Source: Gemmatimonadota bacterium (GTDB lineage Bacteria > Gemmatimonadota > Gemmatimonadetes > Gemmatimonadales > GWC2-71-9). Taken from it: a DNA stretch of 64,000 nucleotides. The stretch lies in assembly GCA_016713785.1 (NCBI GenBank), contig JADJOM010000003.1, positions 2,375,501-2,439,500 on the forward strand, in the 5' to 3' direction. The translations under genes were made by a program, and so were the position numbers. Position 1 is the stretch's first letter; the number at the start of each line of letters is the position of its first letter. The notes beneath the pieces are model-generated. The model had not been told where the DNA came from, made no database searches, and saw only the letters and a program-made list of their open reading frames with translations. Positions 29,731 through 37,122 of this stretch are shown piece after piece.

Positions 29731-29852
29731 TCTTCCGTTTGGGGGTAACCACTTGGCACTATGGCAGATGGGTGGCGCCGTCCGCCCGGGAGCAGATCCG
29801 ACTGATGTCCGGCGATTGTACGCAGCGTCTGATTTCTGGAGGGGTCACGGGA

Positions 29853-30752
29853 GTGTTCAGGGTGGTCGCGGTGTTGGCAGTGGCGGCCACGATGTTGGGT
29901 GCACACCACAGCCGGCTCGCACCGGCGTGCGCGCCGCTGGGGTGTGTCCCGGCGGTCTCCCACCCGGCGCTGCTCGCCGGCGCCGGTGAGGCCGCCACGC
30001 TGGAGGGGTGGAACGCCGCGCGCAGCTTCCGTCGCGTGTCCGCCGAGGCGTGGGGCCGCATGGCCGCGCTCGATTCCGCCGAGCAGCTCACCATCCTCAA
30101 GCTCAACCGGGTCGACGCCGCGCACGCGCGCCGCCGCACCCTGGTGGTCCCCGATTCCATCGCCCCCGAGCTCAGCTACGCCCCGTTCCCGGCCACGGTC
30201 TTCTCGCTGCGCGCGCTGCCCAAGTTCGTGGTGGTCTCCCGCCGGGTGCAGGCGTTCGCCGCCTACGAGCATGGCGAGCTGGTCCGCTGGGGCCCGACCA
30301 GCACCGGGAAGGCAAGCACCCCCACCGACCCGGGGCTCTTCTTCACCAACTGGAAGGACCGCCAGACCATCAGCACTGACGATCCCAGCTGGATCCTCGA
30401 CTGGTACGTCAACTTCATCGCCCTCAAGGGCGTGGCCTTCCACCAGTACGACCTCCCCGGGCTCCCGGCCAGCCACGGCTGCGTGCGCCTGCTCGAGGAG
30501 GATGCCCGCTGGATGTTCGACTGGACCCAGGCCTGGGTGCCCGGCCGTGGCTCGGCCGTCACCCGCTACGGCACGCCGGTGCTGGTCTTCGGCGACTGGG
30601 ACGCCGGCGCCCCGGCGCCGTGGCTCACCGTGACCGAGGATGGCGCCCGCGCCGAGGTGTCGAGCTGGGAACTCGGGGCCGCGCTGGCCCCGCACCTCGA
30701 ACTGGCGCTGGAGCGGTCAGCGCTCCCCGTCGAGGTCCTCGCCAGCCGTTAG
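29853..30752 (+). CDS. L,D-transpeptidase (YkuD domain), exported
   Basis: 299 residues from the GTG at 29853, which has GGAGG 8-10 bases upstream and gives a clean signal peptide ('VFRVVAVLAVAATMLGAHH'). In-frame ATGs at 29805 and further upstream are alternatives. The YkuD catalytic core lies at about 120-235, with the nucleophile motif 'SHGCVRLLEEDA' (Cys210, His208) and the upstream His197 in 'FHQYDLPG'. Such enzymes make 3-3 peptidoglycan crosslinks or attach proteins to the wall, working in the periplasm. About 65 residues between the signal and the domain are not recognised. It ends 64 bases before the TPR-CHAT gene and may share its transcript. Confidence 0.85.
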   Translation: MFRVVAVLAVAATMLGAHHSRLAPACAPLGCVPAVSHPALLAGAGEAATLEGWNAARSFRRVSAEAWGRMAALDSAEQLTILKLNRVDAAHARRRTLVVPDSIAPELSYAPFPATVFSLRALPKFVVVSRRVQAFAAYEHGELVRWGPTSTGKASTPTDPGLFFTNWKDRQTISTDDPSWILDWYVNFIALKGVAFHQYDLPGLPASHGCVRLLEEDARWMFDWTQAWVPGRGSAVTRYGTPVLVFGDWDAGAPAPWLTVTEDGARAEVSSWELGAALAPHLELALERSALPVEVLASR

Positions 30753-30816
30753 GCGACCGGCGCCCGGGCGGGCCGGGCCCTTGTGGCGGCGCGGTTCCGG
30801 TGTAGTTCCTGTAGCC

Positions 30817-33483
30817 ATGCGCGCCTCGCTGCCCCTGCTCCTGCTCACCGCCCTGGCGGCCCCCCCGGCCGCCGGGGCGGTGTGGCGTGATGATCCCGCC
30901 CCGACCCGTCCCGCGCTGGCCACCCTGCTGGAGCGGGCCCGGGCCTCCCTGGGCCGCGCACCCTTCGATTCCACGCGGACCCTGATGCGGCAGGTGGAAC
31001 GGGGGGCCCAGGCGCTCGCCGATTCAGCCGCGCTGGTGGAGGCGCGGGTGGTGCTGGCCTTCCTCGACTCGCGGCAGGCGTCGCTCCCCGAGGCGCTGGC
31101 GCGCTTTGCGGAGGCGGAGCGCGCGGTCCCGGCGGGCGACGGGCACGCGCTGGCGCAGGTGCGCTGCTGGCGCGCGCCGATCCTCACCTTTGCGGGTCGC
31201 CCGGAGGCGGTGCAGGAGATCGCCGCCGGCATCGCGGGGGCGCGAGTCGCGGGGGACCCCATCCTCCTCGGGCTCTGCTACCAGGGCGCCGTCACCGTGC
31301 TCACCGCGCTGGCCGGCCCCGGCGGGCGCATCGAGGCCTACGCCGACAGCGCGGCCACCACCCAGGCCCAGGCCGGCGATCACTTCGGCTGGTCGGTCAC
31401 CGAGTTCGTCCGCGGGTTCAGCCGCCTGCAGCGCACCGACCTTGCGGGGGCCCGGCGCGCGCTGCTGCTGGCCCGGCGGGAGGCGCAGGCCAGCGACAAC
31501 ACCTTCAGCACGGGGTGGATTCACCGGTTCCTGGGCGAGACCTACTGGTGGGCCGGCGACTTCCTGGCCGCCGATCGCGAGTTCGCCCGGGCCGAGTCGG
31601 TGCTGACCTGGATGGGCGACCTGTTCGGGCTCGGTGGCCTCGACTACGTGCGCAGCGGGTTGCTGATCGACCTTGGCCGCCTGGACGAGGCCCAGGCGCG
31701 GCTGGAGGCCGCCCGCGACACGCTGGACCGGAGCCCCGGTGGCGACTCGTACGGGGAGCGGTTTCGCCTGGCCGAGGTGACGCTGCGGCGGGGCCGGTGG
31801 GCGGAGGCGTCGGCGGAGCTCGAGGCGGCGCTACGCTACGCCCACGCGCGGGGATGGGATCCGCAGCCGCCGGGGCTCGCCTACATCCGCGGACTGCTGG
31901 CCCTGCGGCTCGGCGCGCTGGACCAGGCGACCCGGGCCTTCCGCGGGATCATCGCCGACCCGGAGGCGGAGGAGCTGGAGCGCTACGTGGCCCGCGCCCG
32001 GCTGGCGGAGACGCTGGTCCGCCGCGGTGACCTCGGGGGCGCGCTGGCGGAGATGACCGCCGCGAACGCCGAGCTGGAGCGGCTGCGCGCGAGCCTGGAT
32101 GATCCCGAACTGCGACGGCTGGTCTACCAGACCCGGCAGACCTTCGATGAGCCCGACCTCGGGCTGTCCACGATCGTGGCGGCGCTGACCCGGGGGGGGC
32201 GTGCGGCGGATGCGCTGCGGCTGGCGGAGGCGCGCCGCGCGCGGACCCTGCGCGACCGGCGCACCGAGGCCCGGAGCTTCGTGGCGCCCGCGGCCGCGGG
32301 GCCGGGCGGCGCGGCGACCAGCTGGGCCACGCCGGACACGGCCACCGCCTTCCTGGAATACGTCACGGGGTGGTGGGGCGCGCCGACCACGCTGTTCGTG
32401 GTGACCTCCGACGGCACGCGCGGCTACGAGCTGCCCGCGCTCGACTCCCTGCGCGCGCCACTGACCCGCTACGTGGACCTGCTGCGCACGGGGGACCCGG
32501 CCACCGCCCCCGGGCGCTCGCTCGGCGCGGCGCTGCTTGCCCCGGCGATCGCCGCGCTGCCGGACCGCATCACGCGGCTGGTGCTGGTGCCGGACGACGT
32601 GCTGCACTTCCTCCCCTTCGAGGCGCTGCCGCTCCCCGACGGCACGCCCCTCGGCGCCCGCTATGCCCTGAGCCAGGTGCCCTCGCTGGCCGTCGCCGGT
32701 GACGCCGCGGCCGCCCCCGGCCCGGCGCTGCGGGTGCTGGCGCTGGGCGATCCCGCGTTCGGGCCTCCTGCCGACGATGACCCGCTGCGCGCCCTGTACG
32801 AAACGTCCGGTGGCCTGGCGCCGCTGCCCAGCGCACGGCGCGAGGCCCGGCTCGCGGCGCGCTTCGGCGAGGGGTCGGTGGCACGGACCGGATCCGCGGC
32901 CTCGGAGGCGTACCTGAAGGCGTCGGCGCTGGGGGACTTCGGGGTCCTCCACTTTGCCACCCACGCGCTGGTCGATGCCCGCAGCCTGGCCAGCAGTTCG
33001 CTGGCCCTCGCGCCGGGCGGCGGCGAGGACGGCTTCCTGACGGTGGGCGAGATCGGCACCCTGGCGCTCGCGGGCAAGCTGGTGGTGCTCTCCGGCTGCC
33101 GCACCGCCACCGGCGCGATGATCGGCGGCGAGGGCATCCTCGGGCTGACCACGGCGCTGCTCGAGGGTGGCGCCCGGGCGGTGGTGGCGAGCCGGTGGCC
33201 GGTGCGGGACCGGGCCACCGCGGACCTCATCGAGGCCCTCTACACGGGGATGGCGGATGGCCTGCCGCTCGACGCGGCGCTGCAGCGCGCCCAGCGCGAG
33301 GCGCGCATGCGCGGCGTGCCGGCCGCCGACTGGGCGGCGTTCGTGGTGGTGGGCGACGGGGCGATGCGGCTGCCGCTGCGGCGCCCGGCACCACGGTGGG
33401 CCGGGTGGCTGGCCGTGGGCCTGGTGGCGGCCGCGGGCGCGTGGTGGCTGGCGCGGCGGCGGGTCAGGGCGGCGCCAGCGTGA
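30817..33483 (+). CDS. TPR-CHAT protein, exported or membrane-anchored caspase-like peptidase
   Basis: An 888-residue protein. A signal peptide (about 1-22, 'PLLLLTALAAPPAAGA') precedes a long helical TPR-like array (about 30-480). The C-terminal CHAT domain (about 560-850) has the caspase-type dyad His716 ('LHFATHALVD') and Cys761 ('VVLSGCRTATGA'), with 'ASRWPVRDRAT' after it. A final transmembrane helix at about 862-880 is followed by basic residues. With an N-terminal signal and a C-terminal helix, the catalytic part would face the periplasm and stay membrane-tethered. The last 20 bases overlap tail to tail with an anti-sigma gene. CHAT proteins are proteases, including separase-like and CRISPR-associated Csx29 types; the substrate here is unknown. 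Confidence 0.85.
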   Translation: MRASLPLLLLTALAAPPAAGAVWRDDPAPTRPALATLLERARASLGRAPFDSTRTLMRQVERGAQALADSAALVEARVVLAFLDSRQASLPEALARFAEAERAVPAGDGHALAQVRCWRAPILTFAGRPEAVQEIAAGIAGARVAGDPILLGLCYQGAVTVLTALAGPGGRIEAYADSAATTQAQAGDHFGWSVTEFVRGFSRLQRTDLAGARRALLLARREAQASDNTFSTGWIHRFLGETYWWAGDFLAADREFARAESVLTWMGDLFGLGGLDYVRSGLLIDLGRLDEAQARLEAARDTLDRSPGGDSYGERFRLAEVTLRRGRWAEASAELEAALRYAHARGWDPQPPGLAYIRGLLALRLGALDQATRAFRGIIADPEAEELERYVARARLAETLVRRGDLGGALAEMTAANAELERLRASLDDPELRRLVYQTRQTFDEPDLGLSTIVAALTRGGRAADALRLAEARRARTLRDRRTEARSFVAPAAAGPGGAATSWATPDTATAFLEYVTGWWGAPTTLFVVTSDGTRGYELPALDSLRAPLTRYVDLLRTGDPATAPGRSLGAALLAPAIAALPDRITRLVLVPDDVLHFLPFEALPLPDGTPLGARYALSQVPSLAVAGDAAAAPGPALRVLALGDPAFGPPADDDPLRALYETSGGLAPLPSARREARLAARFGEGSVARTGSAASEAYLKASALGDFGVLHFATHALVDARSLASSSLALAPGGGEDGFLTVGEIGTLALAGKLVVLSGCRTATGAMIGGEGILGLTTALLEGGARAVVASRWPVRDRATADLIEALYTGMADGLPLDAALQRAQREARMRGVPAADWAAFVVVGDGAMRLPLRRPAPRWAGWLAVGLVAAAGAWWLARRRVRAAPA

Positions 33484-34075
33484 AGCTGGCGGGGTCGGAC
33501 CGCACGCTGTCGGCCGGGCCGCGAACGGCCGTGACGTGCCACAGCAGCGGGGCGCCGGGCGGAAGCCCGTCGGGCAGCGCGGCGGTGGTGTCGCTGGTCC
33601 GCTGCCGCAGCAGGGTATCGCCCGCGTGGCCCAGGACCAGCACCTCGTAGCGCGCTGCGCCGGGGACCCGGCTCCAGACCAGGTCCACCGGCGCCGGCAC
33701 CGTGGCCCCCGCGGCGGGCGCCAGGAGGGTCAGCCCCCCCGGGCCGCGCACCACGTCCGCCCGCCCGCGCCACCACCGCGGCACCGCGAGCCCCACCGCC
33801 ACCACGAGCAGCGCCGCCGCGGCCAGCCCCAGCCACGCCGGCAGCACCCGCTCCGAAGGCACCGCGTGCTGCAGGGCCCGCAGCAGCTCGAACTCCCGGC
33901 GGCAGGGGGGGCAGGCCATCGCGTGATTCACCGCCGCCAGCCGGTCGGCCTCGGGCCCCCTGATGGCGACCGCCCGCTGCAGCGCCTCGGTGCCGGGGCA
34001 GGCGGTCCGCGCCGGGTCGCTGCCCCGCTCCGCCAGGAGCGCGGCGTAGGCCTCGCGCAACGCCTCGTCGTTCAT
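33464..34075 (-). CDS. Zinc-finger membrane anti-sigma-like protein with Fn3-like C-terminal domain
   Basis: A 203-residue protein. The N-terminal part (about 1-70) ends with the zinc site 'NHAMACPPCRREFELL' (H-x3-C-x2-C), then a transmembrane helix at about 80-98 ('LGLAAAALLVVAVGLAV'). The C-terminal 90 residues look like a fibronectin-III or Ig-like beta domain ('PAPVDLVWSRVPGAARYEVL'). It overlaps the upstream sigma gene by ATGA and the TPR-CHAT gene by 20 bases at the 3' end. An additional Cys26 sits in 'ARTACPGTE', a position shared with the short zinc protein at 35380-35625. It should restrain the sigma and carry a periplasmic beta domain that may bind a ligand or the CHAT protein. Confidence 0.75.
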   Translation of the reverse strand: MNDEALREAYAALLAERGSDPARTACPGTEALQRAVAIRGPEADRLAAVNHAMACPPCRREFELLRALQHAVPSERVLPAWLGLAAAALLVVAVGLAVPRWWRGRADVVRGPGGLTLLAPAAGATVPAPVDLVWSRVPGAARYEVLVLGHAGDTLLRQRTSDTTAALPDGLPPGAPLLWHVTAVRGPADSVRSDPASFTLAPP

Positions 34076-34620
34076 GCCAGTGCCTCCGGGTGGCAGCCCA
34101 GCGCGGTCAGCCGCGCGCGCAGGTCGTCCAGGCCGCGATAGAGCAGGTTGCGGGCCTTGGCCTCGGTCCAGCCGAACACCTCGGCGATCTCCCCGCTGCT
34201 GTACCCCGCCAGGTACATCCGGACCACCGGCTGCCGGCTCGGCGCGAGCGCCTCGATGGCCTGGCCCAGGCGGCGCCGGAACTCACCGCGCTCGGCCCGT
34301 CGCTCCGGCGTGTCGGGGGTCGGCGGCAGGGGGGAGGGCTCCTCGTCGGCGGCCACTGGTTGCTCCCGTCGCAGGCGCCGCCGGCGCAGCACGTCGATCG
34401 CCGCGCTGACCGCGGTGCGTCGGATGTACAACGGACGCACCGCCCCGATCCTCTCACCATGCCCGAGCGCGCGCCACAGCCGGATCCGGACCTCCTGCAT
34501 GACCTCGTCGAGGTCCATCGGGTCCAGGCCATGCCGCTGCCCCACCCCTCGCACCAGGTCGGCGTATTGCCGCAATGCCGCCTCGATGGCCGGGGAGAGA
34601 TCGGGGGGATGCTCCGTCAT
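34072..34620 (-). CDS. ECF-like sigma factor (CHAT-associated)
   Basis: 182 residues from the ATG at 34620; a TTG three codons upstream is less likely. Region 2 has 'DLDEVMQEVRIRLWRAL' (about 36-52) and an Arg-rich linker 'VLRRRRLRRE'. Region 4 has 'GYSSGEIAEVFGWTEAKARN' followed by 'LLYRGLDDLRARL'. It is paralogous to the sigma at 35622-36173, with the same 'GWTEAK/PK.RNLLYRGL.DLR' ending. These differ from the two sigma/DUF4097 modules. It is translationally coupled to its anti-sigma (ATGA). It is divergent from the GRYW-repeat protein, 113 bases away. No clear ECF promoter pair could be read upstream. Confidence 0.85.
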   Translation of the reverse strand: MTEHPPDLSPAIEAALRQYADLVRGVGQRHGLDPMDLDEVMQEVRIRLWRALGHGERIGAVRPLYIRRTAVSAAIDVLRRRRLRREQPVAADEEPSPLPPTPDTPERRAERGEFRRRLGQAIEALAPSRQPVVRMYLAGYSSGEIAEVFGWTEAKARNLLYRGLDDLRARLTALGCHPEALA

Positions 34621-34733
34621 CGGGCCCAAGTTACCCGCACCTGCTGCGGGCGGAAGGCGCGGCGGGTGAGAGGATCACCGGCCTTCCTCCGTTGAGGGGC
34701 GTCCGTGGTCCCGTACCCACCCTGGAGGATCGC

Positions 34734-35366
34734 ATGCCCGCGTCACGACCCCCGCTTCCGCGCCCGCAGGGGCTCCCACGGCTGCGCATGCGCCCGATCA
34801 CCCTCGCGCTCCTCACCAGCCTCGGCGTCGCCCTGGGCGCCACGGGCGCCGCGGGGCAGCAGGCGTCCCGGCAGGTGTTCATCAACCGCAGCCGGCTCTC
34901 CAGTGCCACGCTGGCCCAGCTGGAGCCCCCGGGCGCGCCCCGCATCCCCGACGGCCGGTACTGGTACGACCGGCTCTCGGGGGCCTGGGGGCTCGAGGGG
35001 AGCTTCACCCGCGGCTTCGTGCAGGCGGGCCTCACCCTGGGCGGGGCATTGCCCGCGGATATCTCGGGCGGCGGCACCGGCGTGTTCATCAACGGCCGCG
35101 AACTCCCACCCACCGACCTCGCGGGCCTGCAGCAGCTGACCGGCCCGGTGGCGGCCGGCCGCTACTGGCTCGACGCCGAGGGCAACGCCGGGCTGGAGGG
35201 CGGACCGGCCATGGTGAACCTGCGCCTGCTTGCGGCGCGGCTCTACCAGCAGAATGGCGGCGTGGGGGAGAACGACGGCGGCGGGGGCGGCGCCTACCAC
35301 AACTCCCGGACCGGGATCGGCATCCTCACCGACGGCCAGGGGGGCGCGGGCATCTTCACCCCCTGA
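34734..35366 (+). CDS. Exported protein with two GRYW repeats and Gly-rich tail, unknown
   Basis: A 210-residue protein with GGAGGA 4 bases before the ATG. The signal peptide (about 20-42, 'PITLALLTSLGVALGATGAA', then GQQ) is preceded by a basic, Pro-rich n-region. The mature part has two copies of a ~41-residue unit: residues 48-89 and 117-157. Both begin 'VFIN', have Leu at matching places, contain 'GRYW' (74-77, 142-145) and end 'GLEG'. The C-terminus (about 175-210) is Gly-rich with 'GIGILTDGQGGAGIFTP'. I recall similar single GRYW-type segments in many secreted proteins but cannot name the family. It lies between two sigma/zinc-protein pairs and is a likely target gene of one of them. 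Confidence 0.7.
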   Translation: MPASRPPLPRPQGLPRLRMRPITLALLTSLGVALGATGAAGQQASRQVFINRSRLSSATLAQLEPPGAPRIPDGRYWYDRLSGAWGLEGSFTRGFVQAGLTLGGALPADISGGGTGVFINGRELPPTDLAGLQQLTGPVAAGRYWLDAEGNAGLEGGPAMVNLRLLAARLYQQNGGVGENDGGGGGAYHNSRTGIGILTDGQGGAGIFTP

Positions 35367-35379
35367 CCGGCGGCGGGCG

Positions 35380-35625
35380 TCAGGCCTCGGGCGCGGGGTG
35401 GTCGCCGGTGGCGCGGGAGGCGGTCCGGACCATCTCGAACTCGTGCTGGCAGAAGGGGCAGGCCATGACGTGGTCGAGGAGGGCGAGGCGGCTCTCCTCG
35501 TCTTCCTCGCGCCGGATGAGGCTGGCGATCCGCTCCACCGGCGGGCAGGCCGAGCGATCCGCGCCGGTGTCCGCGCGGATGGCCAGCAGCATGTCGTAGC
35601 TCCTGCGCAGGCGGTCGTCGCTCAT
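35380..35625 (-). CDS. Short soluble zinc-finger protein, probable anti-sigma
   Basis: An 81-residue protein with a zinc site 'DHVMACPFCQHEFEMV' (H-x3-C-x2-C, about 47-54) and an upstream Cys27 ('DRSACPPVERI'). This matches residues 1-70 of the membrane anti-sigma at 33464-34075, but it stops before any transmembrane helix. It overlaps the upstream sigma stop by ATGA. A soluble short form would make a redox- or metal-responsive anti-sigma (as in RsrA/ChrR-type proteins) rather than an envelope sensor. That function is inferred from context. It ends 13 bases from the convergent GRYW-repeat gene. Confidence 0.75.
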   Translation of the reverse strand: MSDDRLRRSYDMLLAIRADTGADRSACPPVERIASLIRREEDEESRLALLDHVMACPFCQHEFEMVRTASRATGDHPAPEA

Positions 35626-36173
35626 TGCAGCGCCTCCGGGCCGATGCCCATGCCGGTGAGGATCTCGCGCAGGTCGGCGAGGCCCCGGTACAGCAGGTTG
35701 CGGGTCTTGGGCTCGGTCCAGCCGAGCAGGTCGGCGATCTCCTCCCGGCCGTAGCCCGAGAGGTACATCTTCACCACCGAGCGCCGGGCGGGGATCAGCT
35801 GTTCCACCGCGCGCCCCACCTGTTCCTGCAGCTCGATCTCTTCCATGAGCCGGTCGGCCGCCGGGGACTCGCCGAGCATGGCGATCCCGCTGGGGCGCGA
35901 GAGCCGGGCCGGGGTTTCCCGGCGGGCCCGGCGGCGGCGCAGCACGTCGAGCGCCGCGGAGACCGCCGTCCGGTGCACGTAGGACGCGGGGGCGGCGAGG
36001 ATCTTCTCATCGCTCTCGAGCGCCTTCCACAGCCGCAGCCGGACCTCCTGGAGGAGGTCCTCGACGTCGCTGCCCGTCAGGCCGTGCCGGATGCCGATGT
36101 ACCGCACCCGCTCCGCGAACCGGCCCAGCACCCGGTCGAGCGCCCCCGACACCTGATCCGACTGTCCGTCCAT
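35622..36173 (-). CDS. ECF-like sigma factor (paralogue of 34072-34620)
   Basis: 183 residues from the ATG at 36173, with a G-rich ribosome-binding site just upstream; the open frame to 36215 is less likely. Region 2 holds 'DVEDLLQEVRLRLWKALES' and 'TAVSAALDVLRRRRARRETP', nearly the same as its neighbour's 'TAVSAAIDVLRRRRLRREQP'. Region 4 ends 'GWTEPKTRNLLYRGLADLRE'. It is coupled to the 81-residue zinc protein. The two sigma genes flank the GRYW-repeat gene, which suggests a local duplication of a sigma/zinc-finger cassette. A 49-residue lipoprotein lies divergently upstream. Confidence 0.85.
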   Translation of the reverse strand: MDGQSDQVSGALDRVLGRFAERVRYIGIRHGLTGSDVEDLLQEVRLRLWKALESDEKILAAPASYVHRTAVSAALDVLRRRRARRETPARLSRPSGIAMLGESPAADRLMEEIELQEQVGRAVEQLIPARRSVVKMYLSGYGREEIADLLGWTEPKTRNLLYRGLADLREILTGMGIGPEALQ

Positions 36174-36239
36174 CCTGCCCCCCTCGGGCCATGGGCTCCC
36201 TGAGAAGATACGCACCGGGCACGCGTTCCTCCCACAGAC

Positions 36240-36260
36240 GGGGCCGCATCGGGCGGCCCC
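36240..36260. promoter_or_regulatory. 8-bp hairpin in leader of small lipoprotein gene
   Basis: GGGGCCGC (36240-36247) pairs with GCGGCCCC (36253-36260) across 5 bases. It lies about 20 bases before the lipoprotein ATG, between divergent genes. Its arms resemble those of the hairpin at 36493-36520 beyond the gene, so the two could also pair with each other. Confidence 0.45.
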
Positions 36261-36281
36261 GGTGCCCGCAGGGAGGGTTCA

Positions 36282-36431
36282 ATGATCCGTCGATTCCGCC
36301 CGTTCCGCTATACCTGGTCGCTGCTGCTGGTGCTCGGCGGTCTGGTGGTGACCACCCTCGCCTGCGCCCCGGACGGCCAGTTGGAGAATGACACCGCCAG
36401 CTACTGCGAGCAGCACCCGGCAAACTGCTAG
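36282..36431 (+). CDS. 49-residue lipoprotein, unknown
   Basis: A very small gene with GGGAGGG 4 bases before the ATG. The 49-residue product begins with five Arg among its first 9 residues, has a hydrophobic helix (about 13-26) and a lipobox 'VTTLAC' with Cys28, and leaves a mature peptide of only 22 residues with two further Cys (42 and 49, the last residue). No family is recognised. It is bounded by strong hairpins at 36240-36260 and 36493-36520. It is divergent from the sigma at 35622-36173 and may belong to its regulon. The strong ribosome-binding site and good lipobox make it more than a chance frame. Confidence 0.65.
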   Translation: MIRRFRPFRYTWSLLLVLGGLVVTTLACAPDGQLENDTASYCEQHPANC

Positions 36432-36492
36432 TCGCGTCCCCGCCTTTCACCGCCGCTTCAAGCCCGCTTCACGCGCCCGGGCGTACATCTGG

Positions 36493-36520
36493 ACGGGCCG
36501 CCCCACCAGGGGCGGCCCGT
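36493..36520. terminator. Perfect 12-bp hairpin between lipoprotein gene and hemJ
   Basis: ACGGGCCGCCCC (36493-36504) pairs exactly with 36509-36520 around a 4-base loop. There is no T-run. It would separate the small lipoprotein transcript from hemJ, whose ATG is 20 bases downstream. Confidence 0.55.
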
Positions 36521-36539
36521 TCACCTGTCCGGGGGCCCC

Positions 36540-37112
36540 ATGGCGTACCTCTGGTGGAAAGCGGTCCATATCATCGGCGTGGTGTCGTGGTTCGCCGGCC
36601 TGTTCTACCTGGTCCGGCTGTTCATCTACCACGCCGAGGCCAACACCGGGGCCGAGCCGGCCCGCACCATCCTGATGCGCCAGTACGCGATCATGGAGCG
36701 GCGCCTGTACTACATGATTACCTACCCGGCCATGGTGATCGCCACGTTGACGGCGGTGGCGCTGCTGGTGCTCCAGCCCGCATGGCTGCAGGATCGCTGG
36801 ATGTGGGTCAAGCTGGGCGTGGTGGCACTGCTGATCGCCTACCACTACTGGTGCGAAGTCACCATGAAGCGCATGGCCCGGGGCGACATCCGCCACACCG
36901 GGGAGCGGCTCCGCTGGGCCAACGAGGGGCCCACCCTCCTGCTGATCCTGGGTGTGGTGCTCGCCGTCCTCAAGGAAGCGACGCCGCTCGGCGTGCTCGG
37001 CCTGGTGATCGTGGGCGTGAGCGGGCTCTTCGCCGGCAGCATCCGGCGCTATTCCCGCTATCGCCGGTCCCACCCGGTGCCCCGCGCGCTGTCGCAGCAC
37101 TCGGAGGCCTGA
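36540..37112 (+). CDS. hemJ: Protoporphyrinogen IX oxidase HemJ
   Basis: A 190-residue membrane protein of the HemJ family. It oxidises protoporphyrinogen IX to protoporphyrin IX, the penultimate step of heme synthesis. The N-terminus 'LWWKAVHIIGVVSWFAGLFY' holds the conserved His10 of helix 1 and matches the family closely, with 'RLFIYHAE' next. About four transmembrane helices follow, with 'MWVKLGVVALLIAYHYWCE' near residue 90. Length is typical, with a slight C-terminal extension. It stands alone rather than among hem genes. Heme is needed for the caa3 oxidase encoded about 12 kb away. Confidence 0.9.
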   Translation: MAYLWWKAVHIIGVVSWFAGLFYLVRLFIYHAEANTGAEPARTILMRQYAIMERRLYYMITYPAMVIATLTAVALLVLQPAWLQDRWMWVKLGVVALLIAYHYWCEVTMKRMARGDIRHTGERLRWANEGPTLLLILGVVLAVLKEATPLGVLGLVIVGVSGLFAGSIRRYSRYRRSHPVPRALSQHSEA

Positions 37113-37122
37113 CCCCGCCGCC

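Noticed and set aside
29634..29852. Riboswitch before the L,D-transpeptidase
   Set aside because: I compared it by eye with c-di-GMP and c-di-AMP types and found no conserved core. Only the hairpin at 29706-29730 is convincing.
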